This document shows, piece after piece, positions 27,610 through 37,327 of a stretch of 64,000 bases of DNA. The first letter of the stretch is position 1. Every line of letters starts with the position of its first letter. The DNA comes from CAWFGW01 sp963815495. Its GTDB lineage: Bacteria; Bacteroidota; Bacteroidia; Cytophagales; JAAEPT01. Under the pieces are notes generated by a model. It was not told where the DNA came from. It saw nothing but the letters and a program-made list of their open reading frames with translations, and did no database searches. A program made the position numbers and the translations under genes. Location: the NCBI GenBank assembly GCA_963815495.1, contig CAWFGW010000007.1, forward strand, positions 248,001 to 312,000, given 5' to 3'.

Positions 27610-28929
27610 ATGGTAACTACAATAGGAGTATTTCTTCTCATCACCGGTTTAGTGATAATCTTCATTTCTAAAATAGAAATAAAAGAACATTCACCAGCAT
27701 GGCGCAAATCCATGACAACATCTTTAGGCATGATACTCTCATTAGTAGGAGTCTTTTTTATGCTGATCAACTCGCTATTCTTTTTTGCAGATAGGGGTTT
27801 TAATTATCTTCTCGTTTCGCCTACAGGAAAAATGAGTGCTGTAATGGAACAAGGAATCAAATGGAGAGGTTTCGCTAAGATTGATAAATGGCAAAAATTC
27901 ATTGATGTAAAAGTTGTGGGTGAAGGTATAGAAGTGGATGAAGATGAGGTAGAAGGAATTATGAAACCAATCCCAATCCGGTTTATCGATCAAGTAACCG
28001 CAACAGGTTTTGTATCTACACGGTTTGAATTACCGCGAGATGAAGTAAGTTTTATTAGTCTTGCTGTAAAGTTTAGAACAATGAGCAACTTGGTAAATAA
28101 CACCATTGTACCTACTGTAAAAGAACAATTAGTGAATACATCCTACATGTTTGCTGCGCAAGATTATATTTCTGGTGAGGCTCAAAGTTTCCGTCAAGTT
28201 TTTGAAGAGCAGTTAAAAGGAGGTGCTTATGCTGTAGAGAAGAAAGTGACTCGTGATACCGTTTTTGCTGATGTTCAAAGTTCCTCTAGAATGATTAAAG
28301 ACATTCAAACATCTTATCAAGTCAACAAGGTTCTAAAAAATGGTATTCCAAAGCGGATTAAACATGAATTAAGTGAAAACAACATTATAGTTTCACAGGT
28401 AATTGTCGATAACATTGAACTTGAAACTACTTTTAAACAACGTCTGGAAGCACAACGTGATGAATCAGCAAAACGTCAATTGGAACAACAAAAAGTGGAA
28501 ACCGCGAAAGATGCGCAGCAGCGTATCATTGCTGAAGGTGAGCGTGATAAAGCTGCAGAACGGGTAACACAAGAAAAAGAACAAGTGAAGGCTTTAATAG
28601 CCATTGAAACCAAATTAAAGCAAGAGGAGACGAATAAAAAACTTGCGGCAATAGCTTTAGAAACTGAGCGATTAAACGCTACTAAAAAGAAAGTAACGGC
28701 TGATGCTGAAGCGTATGAAATTGCTAAGAAAGTTCATGCTGGTATTACTCCAGAAGTAAAACTAAAAATGGAATTAGATAGAGACGTACGTGTTGCTGCA
28801 GAAATTGCAAAAATACAATTTCCTCAAACTATGATTATTGGAGGAGACAATAAAAATGGAACCACTCCCTTAGAAAGTTTGATAGGTGCTGCCATGGCTA
28901 AACAGTTGCAAACTTCCAATGGAAAATAA
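27610..28929 (+). CDS. SPFH/band 7 (prohibitin-like) membrane protein
   Basis: 439 aa. Two N-terminal transmembrane helices (TIGVFLLITGLVIIFIS; LGMILSLVGVFFMLINSLFF), then an SPFH domain from about 65 to 290 (GKMSAVMEQGIKWRGFAKID, DEVSFISLAVKFRTMSNL, NIIVSQVIVDNIELETTFKQRLEAQ). A long Ala/Glu/Lys coiled coil follows (about 285-385). Family members form ring-shaped membrane microdomain scaffolds that regulate proteases or envelope processes. Flanked by its own terminator; no partner protease (FtsH, NfeD) is adjacent. A TATCTTCG near-consensus -7 element is upstream. Confidence 0.87.
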   Translation: MVTTIGVFLLITGLVIIFISKIEIKEHSPAWRKSMTTSLGMILSLVGVFFMLINSLFFFADRGFNYLLVSPTGKMSAVMEQGIKWRGFAKIDKWQKFIDVKVVGEGIEVDEDEVEGIMKPIPIRFIDQVTATGFVSTRFELPRDEVSFISLAVKFRTMSNLVNNTIVPTVKEQLVNTSYMFAAQDYISGEAQSFRQVFEEQLKGGAYAVEKKVTRDTVFADVQSSSRMIKDIQTSYQVNKVLKNGIPKRIKHELSENNIIVSQVIVDNIELETTFKQRLEAQRDESAKRQLEQQKVETAKDAQQRIIAEGERDKAAERVTQEKEQVKALIAIETKLKQEETNKKLAAIALETERLNATKKKVTADAEAYEIAKKVHAGITPEVKLKMELDRDVRVAAEIAKIQFPQTMIIGGDNKNGTTPLESLIGAAMAKQLQTSNGK

Positions 28930-28955
28930 CGGCAATATGCGTTAACATACTTAAG

Positions 28956-28982
28956 CCAGCACTCGATAGTGCTGGTTTTTTT
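28956..28982 (+). terminator. Rho-independent terminator after SPFH gene
   Basis: 8-bp GC-rich stem CCAGCACT CGAT AGTGCTGG followed by a run of seven T. Confidence 0.9.
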
Positions 28983-28983
28983 A

Positions 28984-29327
28984 CCCTTAATTAACTGTCT
29001 AATTTTTAATGTTTACCCCACTAAAAACAGACTCTTTTTCAAATAAAAAACACTTTTAAAAAACACTTTTTTTAAAAAACCAATCGAATTGCTTTTTAAA
29101 AGTTTAAAACACTTTTTCATTTGAATGAAATTTATAAAAATCAATCATTACGTGATTTATTTAATAAAAAAGGATTTTTTAATCAAAACAAAGTAGTGTT
29201 TATTAAACGATATATAATTTAGATGAAAAAGACTAATCGGGGCTGATTTTGATACAGTAAAAGAAGATTTCACCAATTCTTTATAGGGCTATTCATACAT
29301 TGTTTATAATCTCAAAGATGTAAACAC
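28984..29327. other. AT-rich intergenic stretch with ACACTTTTT motifs
   Basis: 344 bp without a CDS. The motif AAAACACTTTT or AACACTTTTT recurs three times between about 29046 and 29120, interleaved with A/T runs. This may be upstream control DNA for the lectin gene; no clean promoter consensus was found. Confidence 0.4.
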
Positions 29328-32030
29328 ATGAATAAATTCTACTCATTAGTCCTTTTGGTTCTTTCAATTTATTCACAATCACATTCACAACAATATATAG
29401 TGAATGGTTCAGCAATAAATTATGGTGATGGTTTAGTAAGGCTTACCTCTTCTAATGCGACTGCTTCAGAAGCAGGCACAGCATGGAATAACACTAAACA
29501 TGACCTTAACACTGATTTTGAAATCGAAGTTGATATGTTCTTTGGCTGTATCACAGATGCTAATGGTGGCGATGGAATAACCTTCCAATTTCAAAATTCA
29601 GGTTTGGATGAAGTAGGTGGCACAGGAGGGTTTTTAGCTATGTCTGAAACACCATCCATTGCTATCGAATTTGACACGTGGCAATTTCCCGGATTTGGGG
29701 ATTTAGCAGAAGATCACATAACGATTATTAAAAATGGAAACCCTAACAATGATGTTCAACCTTATTTAGCAGGACCGATCCCAGTTCAGGGAAATCGCGA
29801 TCTCGAGGACTGTGCACAATTTGCGAATGACTATTATTCAGTAAAAATAACTTGGGATGCTGTTAATACTACCTTATCTGTATTTGAAAACGAAAGTGTA
29901 ACCGCTTCTTTACAATATAGTGGTGATATTGTTAATGAGATATTTGGGGGTGAGAGCGAGGTTTTTTGGGGGTTTACCGGTTCTACAGGAAATGCATTTA
30001 ATGAACAATGGGTTGCTCCAAAAGGAAGCGTTATCCCGTGGGACTGTAAAACAAATAGTTGTTGTTCACCTTTTGAGGTAAATACCACTGGTCCTGCAAC
30101 ACTTTGCAATGGAGACGAAATAACTTTAGAAGTTATTGGAAACTACATTCAATATAACTGGTCAAATGGAGATGTAACTGCTGGCACAAAGATTACATCA
30201 CCAAACACATATACTGTTGATGTCTTACAAGATCAGGGTGGAGTTTCGTGCCCATCATCTGATACGATTGTGGTTAAACCAACAGGTCCAGCCGCAACGA
30301 TTGCTGGGGATAACACCATCTGCAATGACGGAAGCACGGCACCCGTTACGGTATCAATAACAGGTGGTGCTCCGCCCTATACTATTGAATATGTTAGAAA
30401 CGCCTCTGAAAACATTTCAATTAACGGAGTGAGTACACCATATGTCATTCAAGCACCAGTTGGAGAGTATAAATTAGTTTCAGTTAGAGATGGTAGCGGA
30501 TGTAATGGCTTTATCAATGGCTCAGCCACAATAAGTACCTACCCCGCTTCACCAATTGCTATTAATGATACTGTTTGTAAAGGTGAAGCAGCAACGCTAG
30601 CAGTTATTGATGAAGGTGGTACCTATGAATGGTATGCAACAGCTGTTGATAACACTGTTTTAAATATAGGAGTATCTTACCCTACCTCAACATTAAATGA
30701 GGCTACCAATTTCTATGTGCAAAACACAATTATTCCAGATTCAGTCACGAGCTTAGTGGGAACGGGCATCACTGGTGCAGGTTGGGACCCAGTTCCAGGA
30801 AGGCTGCGATTTACCTCCTCAATTTCTGGTAAACTTGTATCTGTAGATTTGAGATACACTGGTACAACTACCACTGGAAAGGTTCTCGTTAACATTAATG
30901 ATTTAACTGATCCAAGTTTAAATAAAAACTACACCTTTGAAAATATTGTCAGTAACGGTGCACAATACGGCACATTTGACTTTAATTATTCCTTAATAAG
31001 TGGACATCAATATGATTTTGTTTTTACAGCCAATACAGGTATTTCTCCACAAGTTATGTTTGTGTCTAACGCGAACTTACCAAACACAACCTGGCCAGAA
31101 ATTACTTTTGACAGCTATGAAAACCCAAGCCCTGGAGTAACTCCTTGGTTTGGAACTAATTGGATAATAAAATATCCAAACGAAGTAGCCAATTGTGGTA
31201 GAACTAAAGTAACTGCTGAAATAATTACTGGAGCTCCCACAACAGTAGATTTTGATTTAAATCAAACAGAATATTGCCCTGGAGAAGCTCTGATTGCAAC
31301 CATTAAAGATACAGTTGGTGGTGGATCTAGCCCTGTGTTTGAATGGTATGTGGATGGTTCATTCGTTTCTAACAACGTTCCATTTACAATTAATAGCTTG
31401 AGTAATGAAGACAAAATTTTTGTTAAAATGGTGCCTTCTATCAAATGTAATCAAGATGCAACCGCTCCTGAAAAACCGATTCTAATTAATACTAACCCCA
31501 CATTGTCTGTTACTCCTGTTCTGGATGAGGAGGTCTATTGTTTAGACGATGTGGTAGCAACTGCTAGTATCGAAAATCAAATTGGAGGTGGAGGCATACC
31601 TACTTATGATTGGTACCTAAACAATCAATTAATTGGATCTGGTAGTTCTATTAACCTATTTGATTTCAATCATGAGGATAAACTGTTTGTCGTTATGAAT
31701 TCTTCTTTAACCTGTGCTGACAAAGTAACTTCTAACGAATTAACCTTAAAATTAAAGGATTGTGAGTGTGAGTTTTTTGTACCAAATAGCTTTTCACCCA
31801 ATGGAGATGGTATTAATGATACTTGGGAAATAAGTGGATTAGATTGTCAAAACAGTCAGCAACTAAAAGTATTCAACCGTTGGGGTAATTTGGTTTTTGA
31901 ATCATATAATTATGATGGTCGCTGGGGTGGCAATGACTTACCAATTGGAACGTATTTTTACACTATTATTTTCAACAATTCGGAACAAAAAGAAACCATA
32001 TTTACAGGTGCATTAACAATTGTTCGATAA
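29328..32030 (+). CDS. L-type lectin-domain protein with T9SS type B sorting domain
   Basis: 900 aa. Signal peptide (1-20, ending SHSQQ). Residues about 25-235 match bacterial L-type lectin-like domains (NDGITFQFQN-type core: DGITFQFQNSGLDEVGG, SIAIEFDTWQFPGFGD, VFWGFTGSTG). Several Ig-like/PKD modules follow, including two copies of TVGGGSSPVFEWYVDGS/IGGGGIPTYDWYLNNQ. The last 90 residues are the gliding-motility-associated CTD (FFVPNSFSPNGDGINDTW, LKVFNRWGNLVFES, GRWGGNDLPIGTYFYTI). It is probably exported by T9SS and surface-held, binding glycans. Transcribed alone; it converges on the deacetylase gene with an 7-bp gap. Confidence 0.9.
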   Translation: MNKFYSLVLLVLSIYSQSHSQQYIVNGSAINYGDGLVRLTSSNATASEAGTAWNNTKHDLNTDFEIEVDMFFGCITDANGGDGITFQFQNSGLDEVGGTGGFLAMSETPSIAIEFDTWQFPGFGDLAEDHITIIKNGNPNNDVQPYLAGPIPVQGNRDLEDCAQFANDYYSVKITWDAVNTTLSVFENESVTASLQYSGDIVNEIFGGESEVFWGFTGSTGNAFNEQWVAPKGSVIPWDCKTNSCCSPFEVNTTGPATLCNGDEITLEVIGNYIQYNWSNGDVTAGTKITSPNTYTVDVLQDQGGVSCPSSDTIVVKPTGPAATIAGDNTICNDGSTAPVTVSITGGAPPYTIEYVRNASENISINGVSTPYVIQAPVGEYKLVSVRDGSGCNGFINGSATISTYPASPIAINDTVCKGEAATLAVIDEGGTYEWYATAVDNTVLNIGVSYPTSTLNEATNFYVQNTIIPDSVTSLVGTGITGAGWDPVPGRLRFTSSISGKLVSVDLRYTGTTTTGKVLVNINDLTDPSLNKNYTFENIVSNGAQYGTFDFNYSLISGHQYDFVFTANTGISPQVMFVSNANLPNTTWPEITFDSYENPSPGVTPWFGTNWIIKYPNEVANCGRTKVTAEIITGAPTTVDFDLNQTEYCPGEALIATIKDTVGGGSSPVFEWYVDGSFVSNNVPFTINSLSNEDKIFVKMVPSIKCNQDATAPEKPILINTNPTLSVTPVLDEEVYCLDDVVATASIENQIGGGGIPTYDWYLNNQLIGSGSSINLFDFNHEDKLFVVMNSSLTCADKVTSNELTLKLKDCECEFFVPNSFSPNGDGINDTWEISGLDCQNSQQLKVFNRWGNLVFESYNYDGRWGGNDLPIGTYFYTIIFNNSEQKETIFTGALTIVR

Positions 32031-32037
32031 GAAAAAA

Positions 32038-32940
32038 TTAAAAAAATGTTTCTGTAGCTAACCGAAAGGTATTTGCATGTGCTTCTAAAATAGTACTGAT
32101 CTTTTTGGAGTAACCACCTCCCATTGCTGCAACTAGAGGTATACTATTTTCCTTTGCTAAATTCAATACGAATTTATCTCGTCTTTTGCATCCCTCTAAT
32201 GTCATTGATAGTCGTCCCAATTGATCTTCTTCTAACACGTCCACCCCACATTGATAGAGTATTAAATCAGGTTGTACTTGATTAACAAGTTTTGGTAACG
32301 TTTCAATGAGTGTTTTAAGGTAATAATTATCTGTAGTGTAATCCGGTAGAGGGATGTCTAAATCACTCCGTTCTTTTCTAACCGGGTAGTTGTTGGCACC
32401 ATGCATACTGAAAGTGAACACGCGTGATTCATGCTGAAGCATTTGCGCTGTACCATTGCCTTGATGTACATCTAAATCTACAATAAGTGCCTTTTCAATG
32501 CGGTGCTCATGGAGTAAAATTAATGCTGCCAATGCTAAATCATTCAACAAGCAAAATCCTTCCCCCCTGTTTGAAAAAGCATGGTGTGTGTCTCCAGCTA
32601 TATTCATCGACACACCATAGGTTAAAGCAAAACGAGCAGCTTCTAAGGTACCTTGCATGATATGAACCTCCCGTTCTATTAATTCTTTACTTAAAGGAAA
32701 GCCGGTAACCCGGATTTCACTTTTTGTCAGGTTAAGGGTGTGAAGTTTTTCAAGGTAGTGCGGATCATGTCCTAATAGTATATCTTTTTCACTCATTTGT
32801 GAAGGTCTGAAAAGCTGACTTTCTTCTATAGTTCCCTCATAAATAAGTTGCTGAGGTAACAATTCATACTTCTCCATGGGAAAACGATGTCCTTCAGGAA
32901 GTGGGTGAGCATACATGGGCGACCAAGCAATTTTAAACAT
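32038..32940 (-). CDS. Histone deacetylase-like amidohydrolase
   Basis: 300 aa, full length for bacterial class II-type HDAC/acetoin-utilisation-like proteins. Catalytic features: GDTHHAFSNRGEGFCLLND (His-His pair and the Gly-rich loop, about 117-135), VDLDVHQGNGT with zinc-binding Asp and His (about 155-165), FSMHGANNYP, and a third metal ligand in LYQCGVDVLEEDQLGRL. The C-terminal AAMGGGYS loop is also typical. The substrate could be acetylated lysines or small acetyl-amides; the sequence cannot tell. Single gene on the minus strand, convergent with the lectin gene. Confidence 0.9.
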   Translation of the reverse strand: MFKIAWSPMYAHPLPEGHRFPMEKYELLPQQLIYEGTIEESQLFRPSQMSEKDILLGHDPHYLEKLHTLNLTKSEIRVTGFPLSKELIEREVHIMQGTLEAARFALTYGVSMNIAGDTHHAFSNRGEGFCLLNDLALAALILLHEHRIEKALIVDLDVHQGNGTAQMLQHESRVFTFSMHGANNYPVRKERSDLDIPLPDYTTDNYYLKTLIETLPKLVNQVQPDLILYQCGVDVLEEDQLGRLSMTLEGCKRRDKFVLNLAKENSIPLVAAMGGGYSKKISTILEAHANTFRLATETFF

Positions 32941-33000
32941 ACCGAGTTGTTTAAATAGATAAAACCTAGAAGAGTAGAATGTTTGAATTGTTAAAAAAAA

Positions 33001-33038
33001 TAAAGGCGTTACTTCAATGATATGAGGTAACGCCTTTA
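33001..33038 (-). terminator. Terminator after dienelactone hydrolase locus
   Basis: 12-bp perfect stem TAAAGGCGTTAC / GTAACGCCTTTA (33001-33012, 33027-33038). Reading the minus strand, it is followed by a long T run. Confidence 0.88.
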
Positions 33039-33058
33039 AATACTATGATTTATTTTAA

Positions 33059-33382
33059 TTAGTTATCAAAAACACTGTTTAAAAGTTCTTTTAACTCCTC
33101 CCATGCTTTTTCATCTGATTCTTCATTATATTCTAAAGGTAAATCAAACTTATTACCTAATGAATCAGCTCCCGGATTGGTGTACGCATGCTTCGTGTTC
33201 TCATAGGCCACATACTTATAATCCACATCTGCTGCATCTAATTTTTCTTTATAGGCTTCCACTTGTTCTTGAGGAATAAATGGATCAGCAGCACCATTAC
33301 ATATCAGTACTTTTGCTTTTACACTTCCTTCAGTTGGATAAACGGGTAATTCTAAGACCTGAATGAAATGCTGCAACAGCAT
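33059..33382 (-). pseudogene. Dienelactone hydrolase family, C-terminal part after frameshift
   Basis: Continuation of the hydrolase in the +1 frame. True homology resumes at ELPVYPTEGSVKAKVLICNG and runs to the end; the residues upstream in this frame (MLLQHFIQVL) are out-of-frame readthrough. It carries the other two catalytic residues of the Cys-Asp-His triad: Asp in NGAADPFIP and His in TKHAYTNPGAD. On its own it cannot be a functional enzyme. It overlaps the N-terminal part by 53 bp. Joining by removing one base at 33353 restores a standard protein of about 282 aa. Confidence 0.85.
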
Positions 33383-33908
33383 CTAAATCAAACCCGGCAT
33401 TTGCCATTGAGAGAACAACGCTTCCTCCAAAACAGTAACCAATAGCTGCTATTTTATTTGTATCGATATGAGGATCTGTTTTGAGTGTTTCAATTGCTTT
33501 TGCAAAACGAGCTTTTGCTTCTTCAAAGTTACCCATGACCTCTCCAGCAAACCCACTCGCATCCGAAGGGTGATTCGCTTGTTTACCATCGCCATACATA
33601 TCTACAGCAAAAGCTACATAACCTAATTCAGCCAGCATATCTGCTCTTTTACGGGCATATTCGTTGTGCCCCCACCATTCGTGAACCACCAATACCCCTG
33701 GCTGCTTTTCTGAAACGGTATCGTTATATGCAATGTAACCATTCATGGTTACTGAATCGGTTGAATAAGCCATCATGTGCTTTTCAATAGCAGCAGTATC
33801 TTTTTTAACTTCTTCTTTTGTTATCTCTGTATTTTCCGGAGCGGGACTAGTTGAACAGGATACTAGCACGTGAATAAGCAACCCTGCAAAAATTATTTTT
33901 TTAATCAT
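33330..33908 (-). pseudogene. Dienelactone hydrolase family lipoprotein, N-terminal part (frameshifted)
   Basis: 192 aa. Lipoprotein-type signal (FAGLLIHVLVSCSTS, lipobox Cys about 18). Alpha/beta-hydrolase core with PGVLVVHEWWGHNEYARKRAD and the nucleophile elbow IGYCFGGSVVLSMA (Cys). After AFHSGL the frame goes to RITRLSN and stops. The family sequence continues in the +1 frame with GL-ELPVYP. The site reads CTT-A-GAA with one extra A at 33353 (minus-strand sense). Either a real lesion, a sequencing indel, or slippage (see findings). Intact family members hydrolyse lactone or ester bonds in the periplasm. Confidence 0.85.
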
Positions 33909-33967
33909 CGTAATGTGGTTTTTATGTATTGGCAGTCAATTTAAATGAATTATTTCTATTATAACAA

Positions 33968-34825
33968 CTACTTTTTTGTACCTGTTATAATAAGCTTTTT
34001 GCTATTCACATCTGATGCTGAAAAATAGCCAAAAACAATTTTTTCTACATCATCTGGATTATATAGGTTCCCTATTACCGGGGCAGGTGGTGTACTAAAT
34101 ATACCCCCAGGCTGTACTTCGGTTTCCAAAGCAAATAAATAATCAACGTAGCGCAAAGAAGTTGAAAGTTGATTTAAAGTGACAGTATCTCCTAATTGAG
34201 CTAAAAAGGGTAAGTTAACTTCTGTAAATTCATTACCATCTGCTCCTCTATCGTTCGTATAAAACAAATAATCTGGATCTGATAAATACTGGTCATTAAT
34301 ATATCCTTTCCAACGATAAGCGTCTCCCTCACCCTTCGGTTCTGTAGCATCAAAAAACAAATAATAACCGGTTGTTTCATTATCAATATCTCTTGGAGGT
34401 CCACTTACATAGTTGTAATCAGAGACATGTTTGCTATAAAAAGAATCTATGGGGGCAACTTTCTTTATCATCTCAGGATACGATTTCAAGGTTGTTCCAT
34501 CTTCTAAAACTACTTCTATCGAATAACTTCTCCCTATCTCTCCTTGAATAGAATCAGTAGAAACATAAATACCATTATCCAAATAATCATAACTGTAGGC
34601 ATTCCCCACATTATCATATAAGGTCACTGTTGCATTTTCAACTACAGGCACTTCTGCTGCATCGTATTCTGCTGAGACCGAGACAAAAACCCTGTATTTT
34701 TTTTTCACTGTGGTCACCTCTCCTTCTACTGAATAGCGTGTACCACCTTGTGGGTGATCGACATCTATTGGGTCTTCACAAGCAAACAAGCTGATCGTAA
34801 ACAGAATATAAATTAACTTTCTCAT
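33968..34825 (-). CDS. DUF4249 lipoprotein (TonB-receptor partner)
   Basis: 285 aa. Lipoprotein signal IYILFTISLFACEDP with Cys at residue 16, followed by the typical DUF4249 opening (YSVEGEVTTVKKKYRVFVS), an Ig-like beta domain (ATVTLYDNVGNAYSYDYLDNG), YSIEVVLEDGTTLKSYPE, and a larger C-terminal beta domain. DUF4249 genes are almost always next to a TonB-dependent receptor in Bacteroidota, as here with a 1-bp stop/start overlap (TAATG). It is probably an outer-membrane surface lipoprotein helping the receptor, analogous to SusD (inference). Confidence 0.88.
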   Translation of the reverse strand: MRKLIYILFTISLFACEDPIDVDHPQGGTRYSVEGEVTTVKKKYRVFVSVSAEYDAAEVPVVENATVTLYDNVGNAYSYDYLDNGIYVSTDSIQGEIGRSYSIEVVLEDGTTLKSYPEMIKKVAPIDSFYSKHVSDYNYVSGPPRDIDNETTGYYLFFDATEPKGEGDAYRWKGYINDQYLSDPDYLFYTNDRGADGNEFTEVNLPFLAQLGDTVTLNQLSTSLRYVDYLFALETEVQPGGIFSTPPAPVIGNLYNPDDVEKIVFGYFSASDVNSKKLIITGTKK

Positions 34826-37170
34826 TAGAATTCAAAGTTATAGGTCGCAGATGGAACAAAAGTGCCCAATATAGACAGTTGAACATCACTACGTTCTTCT
34901 GGCTTATAGTATACTGAAAAAGCATTTCGTCTTGCATACACATTGTAAATAGAGAATACCCAACTACTTTTCCATCGTCTTTCATCATTATGTTTACCCT
35001 GTAATGTAGCACCTAAATCTAATCGATGATAATCTGGAATTCTACTATTATTTCGTCCAGTATAGGTAGGATAATAAATGCCCTCATAAACAGACAAACC
35101 ATCAGAGACTGTAATTGGGCGACCTTGGCTATAGGTAAAGTTGGCAGAAATTGACCAACGTTTGCTTAATTCATAAGCTAATACTAGAGTAACATCATGT
35201 CTTTTATCATAATTTGCTGCATACCAGTCACCATTATTAATGCGTTCTTCAGGTGAATCACCTTGAACTCTACGTTCAGTTTTTGACAGTGTATAACTAA
35301 GCCATCCCGTAAAATCTCCTTTTTTCTTTCGCACCATCAACTCCAATCCGTATGCCCTTCCCACACCACTCAACAAATCGGCTTCTAAGGTTTCATTGAA
35401 AAGTAATTCTGCACCATTTTTATAATCGACCAAGTCTTGCATCCACTTAAAATAAACCTCAGCAGAAGTTTCATACATATTATCTTCAAAATTTCGGAAA
35501 TAGCCGATAGCAAACTGATCTGCAGTAGCGGGATTAATATGATAACCACTTGGTCGCCATAAATCAAAAGGAACGGCTCCAGTCGTATTTGAAATCAAAT
35601 GAATATATTGTTTAGTCCTGTTATAACTGAACTTGATTGAACTCACACTATCAATGCCAAACTTAATACCTAGCCGTGGTTCCAGTGCATGATAACTTTT
35701 CACGACATCACCCGATTTAAAATTAATGGTATCCACCACCGTTGTGTCATATTTAGGTTGACCTTCCTTATAAAGATAAGTATCTTCAGGACCCATTTTA
35801 TAAAAAGAAGAATAGCGCAAACCATACTCCATTGAGATTTTATCTGTCAATTTCAATTCATGTGACCCGTATAAGTTAGGTTCATAGGCTCGTTCTTTTG
35901 GTAATTTTAAGCCATTAAAGGTGGTGTTTTCAGGACCCGGTACCGCCACACCTGGATTGATAAAATAGGAGTTGAGTTGTATCCCCCATTTGAAAGAACT
36001 TCGTTTACTATAAATCCACTCATAGTCTGAATGAAGGTTCACATTTTCGACCTTGGCACTCCAGTCAAACTCAAACTCTCCCGAAGGTACACCTAAACTA
36101 TAAGCATAATTTGAATAGATTAACGAAGTTGTTGAAAATAGACTATCGGAAAACGTATGATGCCACTGAGCTGTTGCTGTAGCGTTACCCCAGTTAAATC
36201 CAAAGTCATCACCAAAACTAAAAACATCCTTACCGTAATAACCAGAGAGTGCTAATTTGTTATTTTCATTGAGTTTATAAGTGGCTTTACCATTTAAGTC
36301 ATAGAAATAGGCAATATTGTTATTGATAGTGCTATCTGGTGACATTCTAACAAAAACATCGGCATAAGATCTACGACCTGAAATTTGCCACGTGCCTTTA
36401 CTTTCAGCTTTTTTAATAGGACCACCTACTGTCAATCGACTAGAAACTAATCCTATCCCCCCTTTCATTGAAACTCGATCTAAGTTACCTTCAGATTGAT
36501 TCAACACCAGTACGGATGAAAGTCGTCCACCATACTGAGCAGGAATTCCACCTTTGTATAATGTTAAGTTTTCAAGGGCATCTGAATTAAAAATAGAGAA
36601 AAAACCAAACAAGTGGGATGAACTATAAATAGGTGCTCCATCCAATAAAATCAAATTTTGATCAACATTTCCTCCTCTTACATTAAAGCCTGTTGCCCCT
36701 TCTCCTACGGTGCTAACACCAGGCAATAATTGAATACTTCTAATAACATCTACCTCGCCTAAAAAAGCAGGCATCTTTTTGATCTCCTCCATTTCAAGCT
36801 TTTCAACACTCATTTCTACTTTTTTCACGTTGGCATCAGGTGCTTCCGTTTCAATTACAACTTCATCTAGTTGATTTACAACTTCCATCAACTTGAAATC
36901 ATATTTTAAATCTTGATTGACAGTCAATTCAATTTCTTGCGTTTGATAACCAAAACATTGTACCTTAAACAGATAAGTTCCATTTTTCAATTTTAAGCTA
37001 TAGTTTCCGTCAAAGTCTGTAGTAGCTCCTAATTTTTCTGACGCCACTTTTACGGTAGCAAATGGTAAATTTTCACCTGTTGAGGCATTTTTCACCTTTC
37101 CTTTAATGGAATAAGTTTGAGCAAAAACACTAACAGATATAAAACAAAAAAACGCTATTAATAGTCGCAT
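34825..37170 (-). CDS. TonB-dependent outer-membrane receptor with carboxypeptidase-like N-domain
   Basis: 781 aa. Signal peptide (1-17), then a carboxypeptidase D-like regulatory beta-sandwich (about 20-95: SIKGKVKNASTGENLPFATVKVASEKLGATTDFDGNYSLKL split over strands). The plug domain follows (about 120-225: VDVIRSIQLLPGVSTVGEGATGFNVRGG, NLILLDGAPIYSS, LYKGGIPAQYGGRLSSVL), and a beta barrel from about 230 to the terminal PSATYNFEF. The plug matches receptors paired with DUF4249. Substrate unknown. A TAGTTTTG -7 element lies 26 bp upstream. Confidence 0.93.
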   Translation of the reverse strand: MRLLIAFFCFISVSVFAQTYSIKGKVKNASTGENLPFATVKVASEKLGATTDFDGNYSLKLKNGTYLFKVQCFGYQTQEIELTVNQDLKYDFKLMEVVNQLDEVVIETEAPDANVKKVEMSVEKLEMEEIKKMPAFLGEVDVIRSIQLLPGVSTVGEGATGFNVRGGNVDQNLILLDGAPIYSSSHLFGFFSIFNSDALENLTLYKGGIPAQYGGRLSSVLVLNQSEGNLDRVSMKGGIGLVSSRLTVGGPIKKAESKGTWQISGRRSYADVFVRMSPDSTINNNIAYFYDLNGKATYKLNENNKLALSGYYGKDVFSFGDDFGFNWGNATATAQWHHTFSDSLFSTTSLIYSNYAYSLGVPSGEFEFDWSAKVENVNLHSDYEWIYSKRSSFKWGIQLNSYFINPGVAVPGPENTTFNGLKLPKERAYEPNLYGSHELKLTDKISMEYGLRYSSFYKMGPEDTYLYKEGQPKYDTTVVDTINFKSGDVVKSYHALEPRLGIKFGIDSVSSIKFSYNRTKQYIHLISNTTGAVPFDLWRPSGYHINPATADQFAIGYFRNFEDNMYETSAEVYFKWMQDLVDYKNGAELLFNETLEADLLSGVGRAYGLELMVRKKKGDFTGWLSYTLSKTERRVQGDSPEERINNGDWYAANYDKRHDVTLVLAYELSKRWSISANFTYSQGRPITVSDGLSVYEGIYYPTYTGRNNSRIPDYHRLDLGATLQGKHNDERRWKSSWVFSIYNVYARRNAFSVYYKPEERSDVQLSILGTFVPSATYNFEF

Positions 37171-37195
37171 TGCTTAGGTAGATAAATTTAGAATC

Positions 37196-37203
37196 CAAAA
37201 CTA
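37196..37203 (-). promoter_or_regulatory. -7 promoter element (TAGTTTTG) of TonB receptor/DUF4249 operon
   Basis: Minus-strand TAGTTTTG, 25 nt upstream of ATG 37170, matching TAnnTTTG. Confidence 0.6.
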
Positions 37204-37299
37204 CAGAAACTTTTAAGTATTCAAAAGTTTCCATGGTTTTCTATTTCTCCCAAACAAAAAAAATAATCAGATAAAATGATAAATAATAAAAAACAATAT

Positions 37300-37327
37300 T
37301 AACTTTGAAACACAAAGTACTTTACAA
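37300..37327 (+). promoter_or_regulatory. Promoter overlapped by operator-like repeat, site 1
   Basis: TAACTTTG (37300-37307) is a TAnnTTTG -7 element. It is overlapped by ACTTTGAAACACAAAGTACT plus TTACAA (37302-37327), which ends at the A of the ATG. The sequence has inverted half-sites ACTTTG..CAAAGT and the palindrome AAAGTACTTT. The same 26 nt recur at 38250-38275. Autoregulation by the winged-helix protein of this unit is inferred. Confidence 0.7.

Noticed and set aside
28984..29327. Tandem repeat or replication-origin-like AT-rich DNA
   Set aside because: Only loosely repeated ACACTTTTT and A/T runs; no DnaA-box cluster was recognised and no dnaA/dnaN gene is near.
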